A stretch of 64,000 nt of DNA, from positions 6,008-70,007 of the forward strand of contig BPGC01000010.1 in the NCBI GenBank assembly GCA_026002835.1, in the 5' to 3' direction. Positions 36,520-46,836 of this stretch are shown here, piece after piece (position 1 is the first letter of the stretch; each line of letters opens with the position of its first letter). The notes beneath the pieces are model-generated. The model made no database searches and was not told where the DNA came from. It saw only the letters and a program-made list of their open reading frames with translations. The position numbers were made by a program, and so were the translations under genes. The DNA comes from Candidatus Nitrosocaldaceae archaeon. GTDB lineage: Archaea; Thermoproteota; Nitrososphaeria; Nitrososphaerales; Nitrosocaldaceae.

Positions 36520-37548
36520 TTAATAAAGAATATATTTTATAGCTAGTGGAATTGGTCGTTCTAGATCACTCCATATAAATATCTCTAAATCATACTCACC
36601 ATTATCTATTAAATGCGTAAGTTGCTTTGATTCATATGGTTTTAAAGTATATTCATAAAATTTAAGGTCTATTACTTCTTCCTTATCTTTTACCTTTACT
36701 ATATATGTAAATTTAGTCTCAATATCTAGGGTATTTATTGCTAATGAATTTAATTCTAATTTGTTGTACTTGATACTTTTTTTAACATCTGTTAATACTA
36801 TATCGTTCAATGATCCTTCATATTCTCTAAAACGTTTTATAAAATCAAGAAATATACGTAATTTATCTATTTCCTCATGTTCTAAACCATAAAATATAGT
36901 TACGCCATCAACCACAGCTTTTACCCTGTTAAAAGAATCTATCATACTCTTAACATCACCTCTCAACGTAGAAACCTGAGCTACTAATTTAACATTATTA
37001 TCTACTTTTCTTATCTCAGTAACTATATTTTTTACATATTTCTCATAATCATCTGGATTAGATTGTAAGGCTTGATATTGTAGAATATAAACATCAGTAA
37101 ATCTAACAAGTTCTTTAGCATAAATCTCAGTTAATCGACCGCTTGGAGCAACCATCAATTTAAGCCCATTTTTATGGGCGAGTTCTGATGCCATTTTTAC
37201 AGAATTGACAATATCATTAACTTCATTGGTCGGACTTAGATTATGCTCTATATTATATGCAATATATAGAACCTTATCTTTTAAAATATTTATATAATTG
37301 TTCATCTCATCTATAGAAAAATATGTAGCTACTTTATAGCCTTCTAAACCTTTGGTATAATCAATTGATTTTATTCCAGGAAATATAACAATATAGTCCA
37401 TTTCAGTGATATAATTTTCATATAATGATAGTAAATCGTATTTATATGGGTATCTTTCTCTAATTAATAGAACAAATGATATTTTATCGTCTGCATGTAT
37501 TACTGGTATTTGAAAAAGTAATAATCCAACAAATATATACTTCCACAT
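36520..37548 (-). CDS. Secreted protein with TIM-barrel-like domain and C-terminal beta extension (342 aa)
   Basis: A signal peptide is visible (MWKYIFVGLLLFQIPVIHA). Residues about 22-245 align throughout with the 253-aa protein encoded at 43038-43799. They share VIFPGIKSIDYT versus VAFPGPSMLKYT, a YNIEHNLSPTNEVND stretch, VAQVSTLRGD and a DGVTIFYG end. The alternating strand-helix pattern suggests a glycoside-hydrolase-like (beta/alpha) barrel, but I cannot identify catalytic acids. A further 90 residues form a beta-rich tail. The gene is enclosed by the two inverted IS1595 copies. Confidence 0.7.
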   Translation of the reverse strand: MWKYIFVGLLLFQIPVIHADDKISFVLLIRERYPYKYDLLSLYENYITEMDYIVIFPGIKSIDYTKGLEGYKVATYFSIDEMNNYINILKDKVLYIAYNIEHNLSPTNEVNDIVNSVKMASELAHKNGLKLMVAPSGRLTEIYAKELVRFTDVYILQYQALQSNPDDYEKYVKNIVTEIRKVDNNVKLVAQVSTLRGDVKSMIDSFNRVKAVVDGVTIFYGLEHEEIDKLRIFLDFIKRFREYEGSLNDIVLTDVKKSIKYNKLELNSLAINTLDIETKFTYIVKVKDKEEVIDLKFYEYTLKPYESKQLTHLIDNGEYDLEIFIWSDLERPIPLAIKYILY

Positions 37549-37723
37549 AAAGATAAGGTATATTGTATTACATTTAAGCCTATCTAATACATTATAATAA
37601 CTTGGAATTATATAGTGCTTAATAATAGCTTAATAATAATTAAAGAACAAAATAAATACTTTATAGCTGGGTCTTTAGAACTATTATTAGCAAAGTGTAT
37701 AATGCATGACTATTAATAACTTA

Positions 37724-38592
37724 GGTGACTGGTTAATAATACCCATCTATATAATAACAGTATATGAAACTAATAGAACTAGCAAAGATAAACGATGAGA
37801 AGAAGGCAGAGGAGTGGTTAAGGGATAAGGGTATACTTAAGAGGTTTGATAGATGCATATACTGTAATAATGAGCATATAGGCAGAGTTAAGGATAACTG
37901 CTATAGATGCTATAGATGCAAGAAGGAATGGAGTGTAGAGATAGCATACTATATGGATTAAGGATACAATTCACAAAGTTCATAGGAGCATTAAAGCTAT
38001 TTGAGTTAGAGATACCAGTATTAAAGGCTAGTAAAGAACTAGGATTAGCATATCGTACTACATATAAGATATATACTATAATTAGGGAGAAGATCTATAA
38101 CTATTCTATAAAGGATGATATATTAAAATGAGAAGTAGAGGCTGATGAAGCATACTTTGGAGGTAAAAGAAAAGGAAAGAGAGGTAGAGGTTCATATAAT
38201 AAGATACCAGTATTTGGTATATTAGAGAGGAATGGTAAAGTAAAGGTTGAGATAGTTAATGATGTTAGTGCTGAAACACTATTAAGAGAAACTATTAAGA
38301 AGGTAAAGAGAGGATCAATAATATATACTGATAAATACAAAGGTTATGATACTCTAGTATTATATGGTTTTAAACATGAGAGGATAGATAAGAGTATAAG
38401 ATTTGCTAATGGTATACATTAATGGCATAGAATTATCAATATGCTAAAGAGAGATTATTAAGATATCATAGCATTAGTAAAGAGTTATTCCCATACTATC
38501 TTAAAGAGTTAGAGTTCAGATATAATAATAGAGGTAATGTATTCGATAAGATAATAGAGGTAATTAGAAGTAGGTAATAATGACTAATCACC
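37724..38592 (+). mobile_element. IS1595-type element, copy B (869 bp)
   Basis: The perfect 8-bp target duplication ATAACTTA (37716-37723 and 38593-38600) proves insertion as a unit. It differs from copy A by at least one base in the left inverted repeat (GGTGACTGG against GGTGATTGG). Its transposase is non-functional, so its movement or copying needed an enzyme from elsewhere or a recombination event. Confidence 0.88.
37764..38577 (+). pseudogene. Broken IS1595/ISXO2-like transposase, copy B
   Basis: The order of zinc ribbon, helical region, ADEAYFGGKRKGKRG catalytic start and YAKERLLRYHSISKELF end is intact, but there is a frameshift near 37935, an in-frame TGA at 38129 (likely from GGA) and more frameshifts near 38420-38435. 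The same changes are in copy A. Confidence 0.85.
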
Positions 38593-38642
38593 ATAACTTA
38601 TATCACACATTATTATGTTATTAACAAATATGTTTTGCATAA

Positions 38643-40826
38643 CTATGTCTGTGTAATATTCATTTTCTTATTTCGCAGATATACAAATGTTAATACTATT
38701 ATGCTGCTTACTATAGCTGTTAATAATATGAGTATAATATTACTAAACGAATCGCCATGTAATACTGCCGTACTATTTACATGTACAGCAAAAGGTACAA
38801 TGTCGGTGAAACTATTTCCATCGTTCTGATCCCATGAAATCTCTAGATCTATTATGTTATTTCCTACATTTGCAGAGTTATCTACATTAACTATGAATGT
38901 AGCAGTAACAACTTGATCTTTGTTTATCTTACCTATCAGTTCTGTATCGCCTACAGTGGTAACTACTGTACTTTTTGAGCCAGGTAATTCATTTCCTCCT
39001 AAAAGTTTAATTTTAACATTATAAGCATCTGCGTTACCTACGTTCTTTAGAGTTACTTTTAATGGCACGTTTGTATTACCTATATATAACTGTGAGCTAT
39101 CTACAGATAATACATCAAAATTGGCTTTTGGATAAACTATAAATGGTATATCATATTCTAATGTTTGGTTATTGTACTTAAGCAATAATTTAAAAATATA
39201 CTCGCCAGAGTTAACATTGTCTTCTATCTTTATAGAGAAGTTAAGTGAATATTCTGTGGATGGTGTTATTACACTAATGTAACTTTCGTCAGATCTACTC
39301 GAACTAGAAGTAAAGCCGTTCTCCATTATTAATTTAGCGTATACGTTGTTATATGTGAAAAGATCATTATTATAAATATTAATAGTAATATGTGTAAAAT
39401 CTCCACTATATACTATAGAAGGTTCTGTACTCAAACTGCTTATAATAAAAGGAGTTTTCATATAGAGATCTTCTGTTATAGGTATATTTAGTATATTGTT
39501 ATTTGATATTAAAATGCCGTTTACAAAATATGACATAATTATATTTAGCGGCAATATGGTTTCGTAATTATTCGACCTAAGCAGCATTTCTAATACTATT
39601 TCTCTTCTCTCATATGCATCTAGTATATCTATTACAGGTGATTTTAATGTTTGTGCAAGAGTATCGTTTGTAAATATTTTAAAATTATGAAGAGGTTGGC
39701 TACTATTATTATATATAGTTAGGTTAACAGTTAATATATTATCATTTCTATCCACATCGTCTAATGTTACTATTACAGGTATATTCTTGGTAATAGCAAC
39801 AAATATTTCGTCTGTCTTTTCTTGATTATATGTTTCAGATCTTAGAGTTACATGTATTGGATAGAGGCCTATCTCAGCATCTTTATCTATATTAGCCAAA
39901 AAAGTAAGGGAAATATTCTTGTCAGGTTGTATGACTTGAATTTTTCTAGTATTATCATCAATTGATAAAGGTTTTGAGGCGTTAACTTCCACTATAATAT
40001 CATTTAGTTGTGCTTCACCTATATTTGTAAGTATTATAGTTAATGGAATATTACGACTTCCTGGTAATGCTATTGTCTCTTTATCTATGCCCCAATATGC
40101 TCTAGATAATATATTACCAATGTTTACTATACCCCCTATATTTACAAATGTTTCAAACGTCTCGCTTTCATTATATTGTGTAAAATAATTCACTACTATC
40201 TTAAATGAGCCTACTGCATCGGCTCTTATAAGCCAACTGATCTTTATAGATTCTTGAGGTTCTATATCCACAGTCTTTGTTATCTCATCTAAAGCATGTA
40301 AACCAGTTCCTAACCCTATACTAAATATAACATTATCGATCTTATAGGCGGCTACATTCTTTACTACAATTGTATAATTAAATGTGTTACCAATTCTAAT
40401 ATTCCCAGGTAAGTCTATATCATATAATACTATACTTTTACTAACGCCTACATTTATAGTGATATCGAAAGTATTCATCTCTTTACCATCACTATATAAG
40501 AATAATTTGATATTAAAAGAGCCTGGTTCACTTGCTAGTAATGTCCATTTTGCAACTTTATCTATACCATATTCTACATTATCTAGATTTTTAATAATAT
40601 TATCGATTACATTTATCTTACTAGGTACTACAATCTTTACTAGAACATTCTCATATACTATACCGCGTGCTGTATTGCTTATTATAGCATTTATACTAAA
40701 TAGCTTCAATGGTTGAAGATCGTTATCTATTATTACATTCTTGAATATTAACTCACTCTCTTGTGCATGTATATTAATTGGTATAATTGATACAATTAAT
40801 ATTGAAATTAAAATGTGTTTATACAT
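38643..40826 (-). CDS. Large secreted, membrane-anchored protein with repeated beta-sandwich domains (727 aa)
   Basis: It has an N-terminal signal peptide (MYKHILISILIVSIIPINIHA) and a C-terminal transmembrane anchor (IILILLTAIVSSIIVLTFVYL, then a basic tail). In between, several about-100-residue units carry patterns such as NVGNADAYNVKIKL, NIGEAQLNDIIVEV and NVAAYKIDNVIFSI, typical of CARDB/NEW3-like immunoglobulin-fold repeats. It is probably displayed on the outer cell surface. No enzymatic motif is visible. It follows the IS1595 copy and is transcribed toward it. Confidence 0.8.
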   Translation of the reverse strand: MYKHILISILIVSIIPINIHAQESELIFKNVIIDNDLQPLKLFSINAIISNTARGIVYENVLVKIVVPSKINVIDNIIKNLDNVEYGIDKVAKWTLLASEPGSFNIKLFLYSDGKEMNTFDITINVGVSKSIVLYDIDLPGNIRIGNTFNYTIVVKNVAAYKIDNVIFSIGLGTGLHALDEITKTVDIEPQESIKISWLIRADAVGSFKIVVNYFTQYNESETFETFVNIGGIVNIGNILSRAYWGIDKETIALPGSRNIPLTIILTNIGEAQLNDIIVEVNASKPLSIDDNTRKIQVIQPDKNISLTFLANIDKDAEIGLYPIHVTLRSETYNQEKTDEIFVAITKNIPVIVTLDDVDRNDNILTVNLTIYNNSSQPLHNFKIFTNDTLAQTLKSPVIDILDAYERREIVLEMLLRSNNYETILPLNIIMSYFVNGILISNNNILNIPITEDLYMKTPFIISSLSTEPSIVYSGDFTHITINIYNNDLFTYNNVYAKLIMENGFTSSSSRSDESYISVITPSTEYSLNFSIKIEDNVNSGEYIFKLLLKYNNQTLEYDIPFIVYPKANFDVLSVDSSQLYIGNTNVPLKVTLKNVGNADAYNVKIKLLGGNELPGSKSTVVTTVGDTELIGKINKDQVVTATFIVNVDNSANVGNNIIDLEISWDQNDGNSFTDIVPFAVHVNSTAVLHGDSFSNIILILLTAIVSSIIVLTFVYLRNKKMNITQT

Positions 40827-40921
40827 GTCAATAATTCCTCTATTCGCTTATATAAATATAATTAGAAGGTGAGTATATCTATATAATGATAAATATAATG
40901 ATAATAAGTTTTAGATGATTA

Positions 40922-40961
40922 TGCTTTGTAGACTAACCGATATCTTTATTGATCCTAACAA
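40922..40961 (+). repeat. 40-bp inverted repeat partner of 36448-36483
   Basis: It has the same sequence as the minus strand at 36448-36483 except for a 4-base CCGA insertion. It ends 9 bases before the first ATG of the old IS5-like transposase remnant. Confidence 0.65.
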
Positions 40962-41378
40962 CAAATAATAATGATATTAGCATATAATATAGATGAGAGA
41001 TTAATAAAAAGGGGAGAGATATTATTATCATTAGATTTTGTTGATAATTATGAGCAAGAGCTAGCACTAATGAATTAGGAAGACCATATAAGATTACTAA
41101 TAATTATGCACAATTCCTAGCATTAATAAGATATATGTTAGATATATCAGATAATAGAAGGTTTTAGCATTAAATATATTAATACCAGAACTTAAACCAG
41201 TAGACTATTCAGAGATAAGGAAGAGGCTCATGAAGATCGATTATAAGAAGTTAGATATAAAGAATGATAATAATGAACCATTGATAATATCATTAGACTA
41301 ATCTGGCTCTAAAGTTCATAAATCATATATGCTAGAAAGCATGGTATAAAGAAGCATTACATAAAGATACATTTTGCT

Positions 41379-42362
41379 GCTGTGTTGAATAACTCATTAA
41401 CAGAGTACATATCATATATCTCTTAACCATATCCATTACTCATAGATATAAACAAGTTATATGCACTTGCTTTAACCATCAACTCTTTAACCATATTATC
41501 CCATCTTACTGATTTAATATACTCTCCAAACATTCTCTTAAATGATGAGAATACAGATTCTGCTATCCATCTCTTACCATAATCATGCTTATGCTTCCAT
41601 CTAGTATAATCACTCAATTGATCTAATACATGCATATCCCTTATACTATTATTGATTATAGAATTACTTCTTACTCTAATTACTGGTTCTATACCTTTAT
41701 CTGTTAGATAATTAAAGTTATCATTACTATCATATGCTCCATCAACTATAACCTTATCTATTTTAGCATCTATATTATCTATAAGGTCTTTAAACTTCTT
41801 ATTATCATGAACATCTTCTCTAGTTATCTCTAATGCTATTATCTTCTTATTTTTGATATCAACAGCTATATGCATCTTTATAAAGCCTCTTCTTACCTTC
41901 CATTTCTTATTCATCCATTCTCCTCTATTAGCTACTTTAATACCAGAAGAATCTACTACTATAATAATAGGTTCATTTGTATTGATATTATTATCCATCT
42001 TAACATTTAATCTATTAACTCTCCATGCTATGCTAGTATAATCTGGAACCTTAATGTTAGTATAATTGCTTAATGCTCTAATGAAACCTTCTAACTGTCT
42101 ATATGGTAATAGATATGCATGTATTATTGCTAGTAATGATATGAATGAGTTAGGATATTGATAAGGTTTGCCTTCTTTACCTTTATTCATCTCTTCTAAT
42201 TCCTTATCCCAATTATTAATGAAATCTAATGATAATAATATCTCTCCTCTTCTTACTAATGCTTCATTATACGATTTCCAATCTCTAGGCATATCATCTT
42301 AATTATAATGGTGATCAATATCTTTTATGTTGCTAGTGATCTATCAGTTATTCGACACACTA
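41379..42362 (-). mobile_element. 984-bp IS with IS4/IS5-type transposase, copy 3
   Basis: Perfect 10-bp target duplication ACATTTTGCT (41369-41378 and 42363-42372). Removing the element and one target copy rejoins the frame of the older transposase remnant. It is oriented opposite to that remnant. Confidence 0.93.
41423..42292 (-). CDS. DDE transposase of the 984-bp IS (copy 3)
   Basis: The 289-aa protein is identical to the products of copies 1 and 2 over the whole length. The reading frame is intact and the catalytic segments are unchanged. Confidence 0.9.
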   Translation of the reverse strand: MPRDWKSYNEALVRRGEILLSLDFINNWDKELEEMNKGKEGKPYQYPNSFISLLAIIHAYLLPYRQLEGFIRALSNYTNIKVPDYTSIAWRVNRLNVKMDNNINTNEPIIIVVDSSGIKVANRGEWMNKKWKVRRGFIKMHIAVDIKNKKIIALEITREDVHDNKKFKDLIDNIDAKIDKVIVDGAYDSNDNFNYLTDKGIEPVIRVRSNSIINNSIRDMHVLDQLSDYTRWKHKHDYGKRWIAESVFSSFKRMFGEYIKSVRWDNMVKELMVKASAYNLFISMSNGYG

Positions 42363-42883
42363 ACATTTTGCTATTAATATCAATACTAAAGAGATTATAG
42401 ATATGCAAATAACTAGATATAGCAGATAGTAAAGCAGCTATAGATATGATTAATGATAATATTGATAAGGTATATGCTGATGGTGCTTATGATACATTAT
42501 CAATCTATAAGATATTAGAACTATAAGATATTAGAAGATAATAATATAGAAGCTATTATCAAGCCTAGAAGGAATGCTAGATATACTAATTATAAAGATA
42601 GAAATGATAATGTCAGATGTATTAAGCAATTAGGATATAAGCAATTGTAAATTAAAAGGATGGTAAAAGATATAGCAGAATAGTATATTCATCATTTAAG
42701 AGATTATTTAATGAGTATTGTTTATCTAATAGCATAAATAGTATAGTTAAAGGCAAAGGTATGGATATACAATATGTTAGTTAATATGAAGTAATAAAAT
42801 ATGTAGAAAGGAATGGTAATATATGATGATACGTTATAATTAACCGCCAGAGCAAAAATATATCTTATTAGATTTATTAGTTA

Positions 42884-42976
42884 TTAATTATTTTTCTTGT
42901 TGGTATATCTGATAAGGATTAGAAGATAAGTTATTATCGCCAAATTTATAAGAGCATTAACAGTAATAAGTAACAT
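42884..42976 (-). CDS. 30-aa transmembrane peptide or remnant of a surface-protein anchor
   Basis: The frame MLLITVNALINLAIITYLLI plus a basic end (RYTNKKNN) resembles the C-terminal anchor of the 727-aa protein (hydrophobic span followed by a Lys-rich tail). A stop codon lies directly before the ATG. It may be all that remains of a second surface protein once paired with the secreted protein gene at 43038. It could also be chance. Confidence 0.3.
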   Translation of the reverse strand: MLLITVNALINLAIITYLLILIRYTNKKNN

Positions 42977-43037
42977 TCATACTGCAATCTTTATATCTTT
43001 TGATTATGTATATATAGTAACTAAAAAAGGTGAAATT

Positions 43038-43799
43038 ATGAGAAAACTATCTATAATAGGTGCATTATTATCAGTAATATTAGTTATATCTATAATGGAT
43101 AATGCATACGGTGAATCAAATGATAAGATAATTCTACCCCTAGTCAGAGGAGGATTCCAGGATATTAAGGATCTCATAACAACTTATAACTCTTTTGATA
43201 ACGATTTTGTTGTAGCTTTTCCTGGTCCTTCGATGTTAAAATATACTAGACATGTTAATGGAGAAAAAATTGTCTCGTATTTTAGTGCAGCAAATATAAT
43301 TAAAGATATAGATGCTTTAAAAGATAGTAATATAGAATGGGTGGCCTATGATTTAGAAGGTGGTCTAAGTCCGCAATATGAAGTTAATGATCCTATAAAT
43401 AGTGTAAAGAGAGTAGCAGATGTCCTACATAGCAACAATATGAAGTTAGTTCTCACTATAGTAAATGTGCCAAACTTTTATTATGTAGTAAAAGAAGCAG
43501 TTAAATATGCAGATATGTATATAACTCAAGGGCAACGTTTTCAAGATCCATCTATAGGTGGCAGTCCAGATTTATATGCAAAAAAAGTCATTGGGCTTAT
43601 TGATATTATAAAGAAGAGTAATCCAAATATAATTATAATAGCACAGGTAAGTCTATTAAAAGGAGATTTAGAGAATTGTAAGCAATCGTTTGCTAACGTA
43701 GCAGATTATGTAGATGGTGTAACATTATTTTACGGAACTTCGAAAAGCGAATTACCTAAGATCAAAGAGTTTTATTCATGGATAGTATCTAATTATTAA
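43038..43799 (+). CDS. Secreted TIM-barrel-like protein, paralogue of 36520-37548 (253 aa)
   Basis: It has the signal peptide MRKLSIIGALLSVILVISIM and then a single domain matching the first 225 mature residues of the paralogue: FVVAFPGPSMLKYT, WVAYDLEGGLSPQYEVNDPI, MYITQGQRFQ and AQVSLLKGD. It lacks the C-terminal beta extension. A sugar-active or adhesive role is possible, but no catalytic pair is recognised. A Shine-Dalgarno-like AGGTGA lies 6 bases before the ATG. Confidence 0.7.
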   Translation: MRKLSIIGALLSVILVISIMDNAYGESNDKIILPLVRGGFQDIKDLITTYNSFDNDFVVAFPGPSMLKYTRHVNGEKIVSYFSAANIIKDIDALKDSNIEWVAYDLEGGLSPQYEVNDPINSVKRVADVLHSNNMKLVLTIVNVPNFYYVVKEAVKYADMYITQGQRFQDPSIGGSPDLYAKKVIGLIDIIKKSNPNIIIIAQVSLLKGDLENCKQSFANVADYVDGVTLFYGTSKSELPKIKEFYSWIVSNY

Positions 43800-44140
43800 A
43801 TAGTATATGAGACATGAGTAGCAACAATGCATAAACCAACTTAATAGCGATTTAAGATTTAGCATACAGATATTTTTAATTATAGTTATGTTATTCAGTA
43901 AATGATTTTACAAAGATAAATAAACTATTTCAATAGTTCACATTCAATCAGTAATACGCTTACATTAACTAATAAAATAGATAAACAAGCGCATATTAGT
44001 TTTATTCTGTAATTATACATATAGTAAAAACAGCAAGATAATATGATGCTATAGCAAATTATATATAATACTAGAAAAAATTCCATTAGTTATAAATTAC
44101 AGTTAATTGTGTCTAGTATTGTTCTGAGAGGTGAATTAGT
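43800..44140. other. 341-bp AT-rich intergenic region with thermosome promoter
   Basis: I see no gene here. AATTATATATAATA (44057-44070) is the best TATA-like box, predicting transcription from about 44095. GAGAGGTGA (44126-44134) is the Shine-Dalgarno site for the thermosome's TTG start. The remainder shows nothing recognisable. Confidence 0.6.
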
Positions 44141-45811
44141 TTGGCAGCAATACCAGCAACAACTAGTGGAGGAGTACCAGTTATAGTATTAAAAGAAGGC
44201 ACAAAAGAGAGTAAAGGCAAAGAAGCACAAAGAAATAATATCATGGCTGCAAAGTTAGTAGCAGAGCTTGTAAAGTCAGCATTAGGTCCTAGAGGTATGG
44301 ATAAGATGCTTGTAGATACCCTAGGAGATGTTACAATAACAAACGATGGTGCAACAATCCTTAAAGAGATCGATGTTCAACATCCAGCAGCAAAGATGAT
44401 GGTAGAGATTGCAAAGACTGTAGATAATGAGGTAGGAGATGGAACTACATCATCAGTAGTATTAGCTGGAGCATTGTTAGAGAAGGCTGAAGAATTGATC
44501 GAGAAGAATGTTCATCCTACAATTATAGTTGAAGGTTACAGAGCAGCATTAGACCAAGCATTAAAGATTCTTGATGATATTAGTGTTAAAGTTGATCCTA
44601 AAGATAAGAAGGTTTTGTTAAAAGTAGCTATGACTAGCATGTCATCAAAATTGGTTAGAGAAGAGAGTAATGCTTTAGCACATATAGTAGTAGATGCTAT
44701 ATTATCAATAGCAGAACCCAAAAACGGCAGTTACAAAGTAGATATCGATGATATAAAAGTAGAGAAGAAGGCTGGAGGTTCGATAAGCGATACACAATTG
44801 ATCAAAGGTATAGTATTGGATAAAGAAGTAGTTCATGGAGGTATGCCAAAGAGAGTAGAGAAAGCGAAGATTGCTCTAATAAATGCACCATTAGAGATAG
44901 AGAAGACTGAGATAAGTGCTGAGATAAGGATTAGTGATCCAACACAGATGAAACTCTTCCTAGAAGAAGAGAATAGAATGCTTAAAGCTATGGTAGATAA
45001 GATTGCTGAAGTAGGTGCTAATGTAGTAATCTGCCAGAAGGGTATAGATGATATGGCACAGCATTATCTAGCAAAAGCTGGAATATTAGCAGTAAGAAGA
45101 GTAAAGGAATCAGATATGCATAAACTAGCAAAGGCTACTGGAGCAAGAATAGTTACCAATATCGAAGAGTTAACAAGTAAAGATCTAGGTTCAGCAGCTC
45201 TAGTTGAAGAGAGGAAGATAGAGACAGATAAATGGGTATTCATTGAAGGTTGTAAAGATCCTAAAGCTGTTAGCATATTAGTTAGAGGAGGATCACAAAG
45301 AGTAGTTGATGAAGCAGAGAGATCATTACATGATGCATTGATGGTAGTTAAAGATGTTCTAGAGAAACCAGCTATAGTAGTAGGAGGAGGAGCACCAGAA
45401 GCATATATTGCTAATAAGTTAAGAGAGTATTCAAACAAATTATCAGGTAGAGAACAACTAGCAGTACAAAAGTTTGCAGATGCATTAGAGACAATACCAT
45501 TAGTATTAGCAGAGAATGCGGGTATGGATCCTATAGATACAATGACAGATCTAAGATCAAAGCAGAGTAAAGGGAATAAATGGATTGGTATAGATGTCAA
45601 GAATACCAAAGTTGCAGATCTATACAAGCAAGATGTTATCGAACCAGCAGCAGTTAAAGAAGCTATAATGAAAGCAGCTACTGATGCAGCATGTATGATA
45701 TTAAGGATTGACGATGTTATAGCAGCAAGCAAGAGTGAGATGCCAAAAGGTGAAGGAAGAGGCGGTATGGAAGGAATGCCTGGAATGGGCGGTATGCCTA
45801 TGGGCATGTAA
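44141..45811 (+). CDS. Thermosome subunit (group II chaperonin)
   Basis: This cytosolic ATP-driven folding chamber subunit has 556 aa. It has [12 protein letters not shown] and [15 protein letters not shown] for ATP binding and hydrolysis, a central apical domain, and the flexible Gly-Met tail [13 protein letters not shown]. Translation starts at TTG (44141), supported by GAGAGGTGA six bases upstream and by the position of the [11 protein letters not shown] leader. It is monocistronic. Confidence 0.95.
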   Translation: MAAIPATTSGGVPVIVLKEGTKESKGKEAQRNNIMAAKLVAELVKSALGPRGMDKMLVDTLGDVTITNDGATILKEIDVQHPAAKMMVEIAKTVDNEVGDGTTSSVVLAGALLEKAEELIEKNVHPTIIVEGYRAALDQALKILDDISVKVDPKDKKVLLKVAMTSMSSKLVREESNALAHIVVDAILSIAEPKNGSYKVDIDDIKVEKKAGGSISDTQLIKGIVLDKEVVHGGMPKRVEKAKIALINAPLEIEKTEISAEIRISDPTQMKLFLEEENRMLKAMVDKIAEVGANVVICQKGIDDMAQHYLAKAGILAVRRVKESDMHKLAKATGARIVTNIEELTSKDLGSAALVEERKIETDKWVFIEGCKDPKAVSILVRGGSQRVVDEAERSLHDALMVVKDVLEKPAIVVGGGAPEAYIANKLREYSNKLSGREQLAVQKFADALETIPLVLAENAGMDPIDTMTDLRSKQSKGNKWIGIDVKNTKVADLYKQDVIEPAAVKEAIMKAATDAACMILRIDDVIAASKSEMPKGEGRGGMEGMPGMGGMPMGM

Positions 45812-45864
45812 AATCCTCTTTATTTTTAGTATAGTTTATAATAAATTATTGATGTAACTAATTT

Positions 45865-46836
45865 ATGCTAACTACTGATATCAAGTCTATTGGAACGATT
45901 GTTGTATTACCAGATTTTTACATAGATAGGATAGTAAAGGTTTCATCTTTAGATCAATTATTAGAATCTATAAATAATAAATTGGAGCATGGAGGAGGAA
46001 GTATAAGAGGTATTGAGCAATTCGAGATAAAAGGAGGTAATGCTACTAATCTAGCATATGCATTATCTAATATTGGTGCTGATTGTATATTAATAACATC
46101 TGCAGATGAGTATGGCAGAGTAATCTTAAATAATACATTCAAGGATTTAGATACAAGACTGATAATAAAAGATGGAAAGCAAGGTTATACAACATCATTG
46201 GAAGTTAAAGATAAAGCCAATATAATGATAAGCGATTCTGGTATAAATCAAAGATTTAATCTAGATCTAATAAAAGATGATATTGGTATATTAAATAATG
46301 CTAGTGCTGTAGCAATAACCAACTGGGCTAGTAACTTTGATGGTAATGAACTAGTAGAAGGTGTATTCTCTTTTGCTGATAATGCTTTGCATTTCTTAGA
46401 TCCAGCAGATATAAGCGATAGAAGTAAAGAGTTTGTATCAATGCTAAAAAGATTAAACCATCTGATAGATATTCTTAGCATTAATGAGAATGAGTTTAGA
46501 GTATTAGCAAGAGAGTTTAGAATATCACATGATGACATGAAATCTGCTGTTAATAGATTAGCGAAAGAGTTACAGATCAGGATAGATCTTCATACACCAT
46601 CAATAGCTATAACAACTAATGGTAATGAGTTGGAGTATTGTAAAACATTTGATATCGATGCAAAGATAATAACTGGGGCTGGGGATGTATGGGATGCTGC
46701 TGATATAATAGGATATTTATCTAATTTAGAAGCATATGAGAGATTATTATTTGCAAATGCTACTGCTGCATTATATATTAATAACATTAAAGTCCCTAAA
46801 CTAGATGAGATATTAAAATTTATTGAGGCTCGATAG
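45865..46836 (+). CDS. PfkB-family carbohydrate/nucleoside kinase
   Basis: The 323-aa ribokinase-like enzyme has KGGNATNLAYALSNIGAD near the N-terminus and the catalytic TGAGDVWDAA anion-hole motif near residue 275. The Asp of GAGD is the catalytic base. The substrate is unknown; archaeal members include ADP-sugar, nucleoside and ribose kinases. The 3' end overlaps the convergent guaA end by 17 bases. Confidence 0.88.
   Translation: MLTTDIKSIGTIVVLPDFYIDRIVKVSSLDQLLESINNKLEHGGGSIRGIEQFEIKGGNATNLAYALSNIGADCILITSADEYGRVILNNTFKDLDTRLIIKDGKQGYTTSLEVKDKANIMISDSGINQRFNLDLIKDDIGILNNASAVAITNWASNFDGNELVEGVFSFADNALHFLDPADISDRSKEFVSMLKRLNHLIDILSINENEFRVLAREFRISHDDMKSAVNRLAKELQIRIDLHTPSIAITTNGNELEYCKTFDIDAKIITGAGDVWDAADIIGYLSNLEAYERLLFANATAALYINNIKVPKLDEILKFIEAR

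Larger units (their letters stand above)
40971..42800 (+). pseudogene. Old IS5-like transposase remnant, split by IS copy 3
   Basis: The first part reads DERLIKRGEILLSLDFVDNY, resembling the start of the active 984-bp IS transposase, then runs through several stops. After the inserted IS it resumes as AININTKEIIDMQI, IDKVYADGAYDTLSIYK and FIILKRLFNEYCLSNS, again parallel to the active family. Many frameshifts show long decay. It is a distant relative of the active IS and not one of its copies. Confidence 0.8.

Noticed and set aside
43800..44140. Small genes in the gap before the thermosome
   Set aside because: Both strands have only very short frames; nothing beyond promoter and ribosome-binding signals.
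45064..45807. 247-aa open frame opposite the thermosome gene
   Set aside because: It is the antisense shadow of a strongly coding gene; its composition (Ser/Ala/Leu-rich) mirrors the sense codons and no motif is present.
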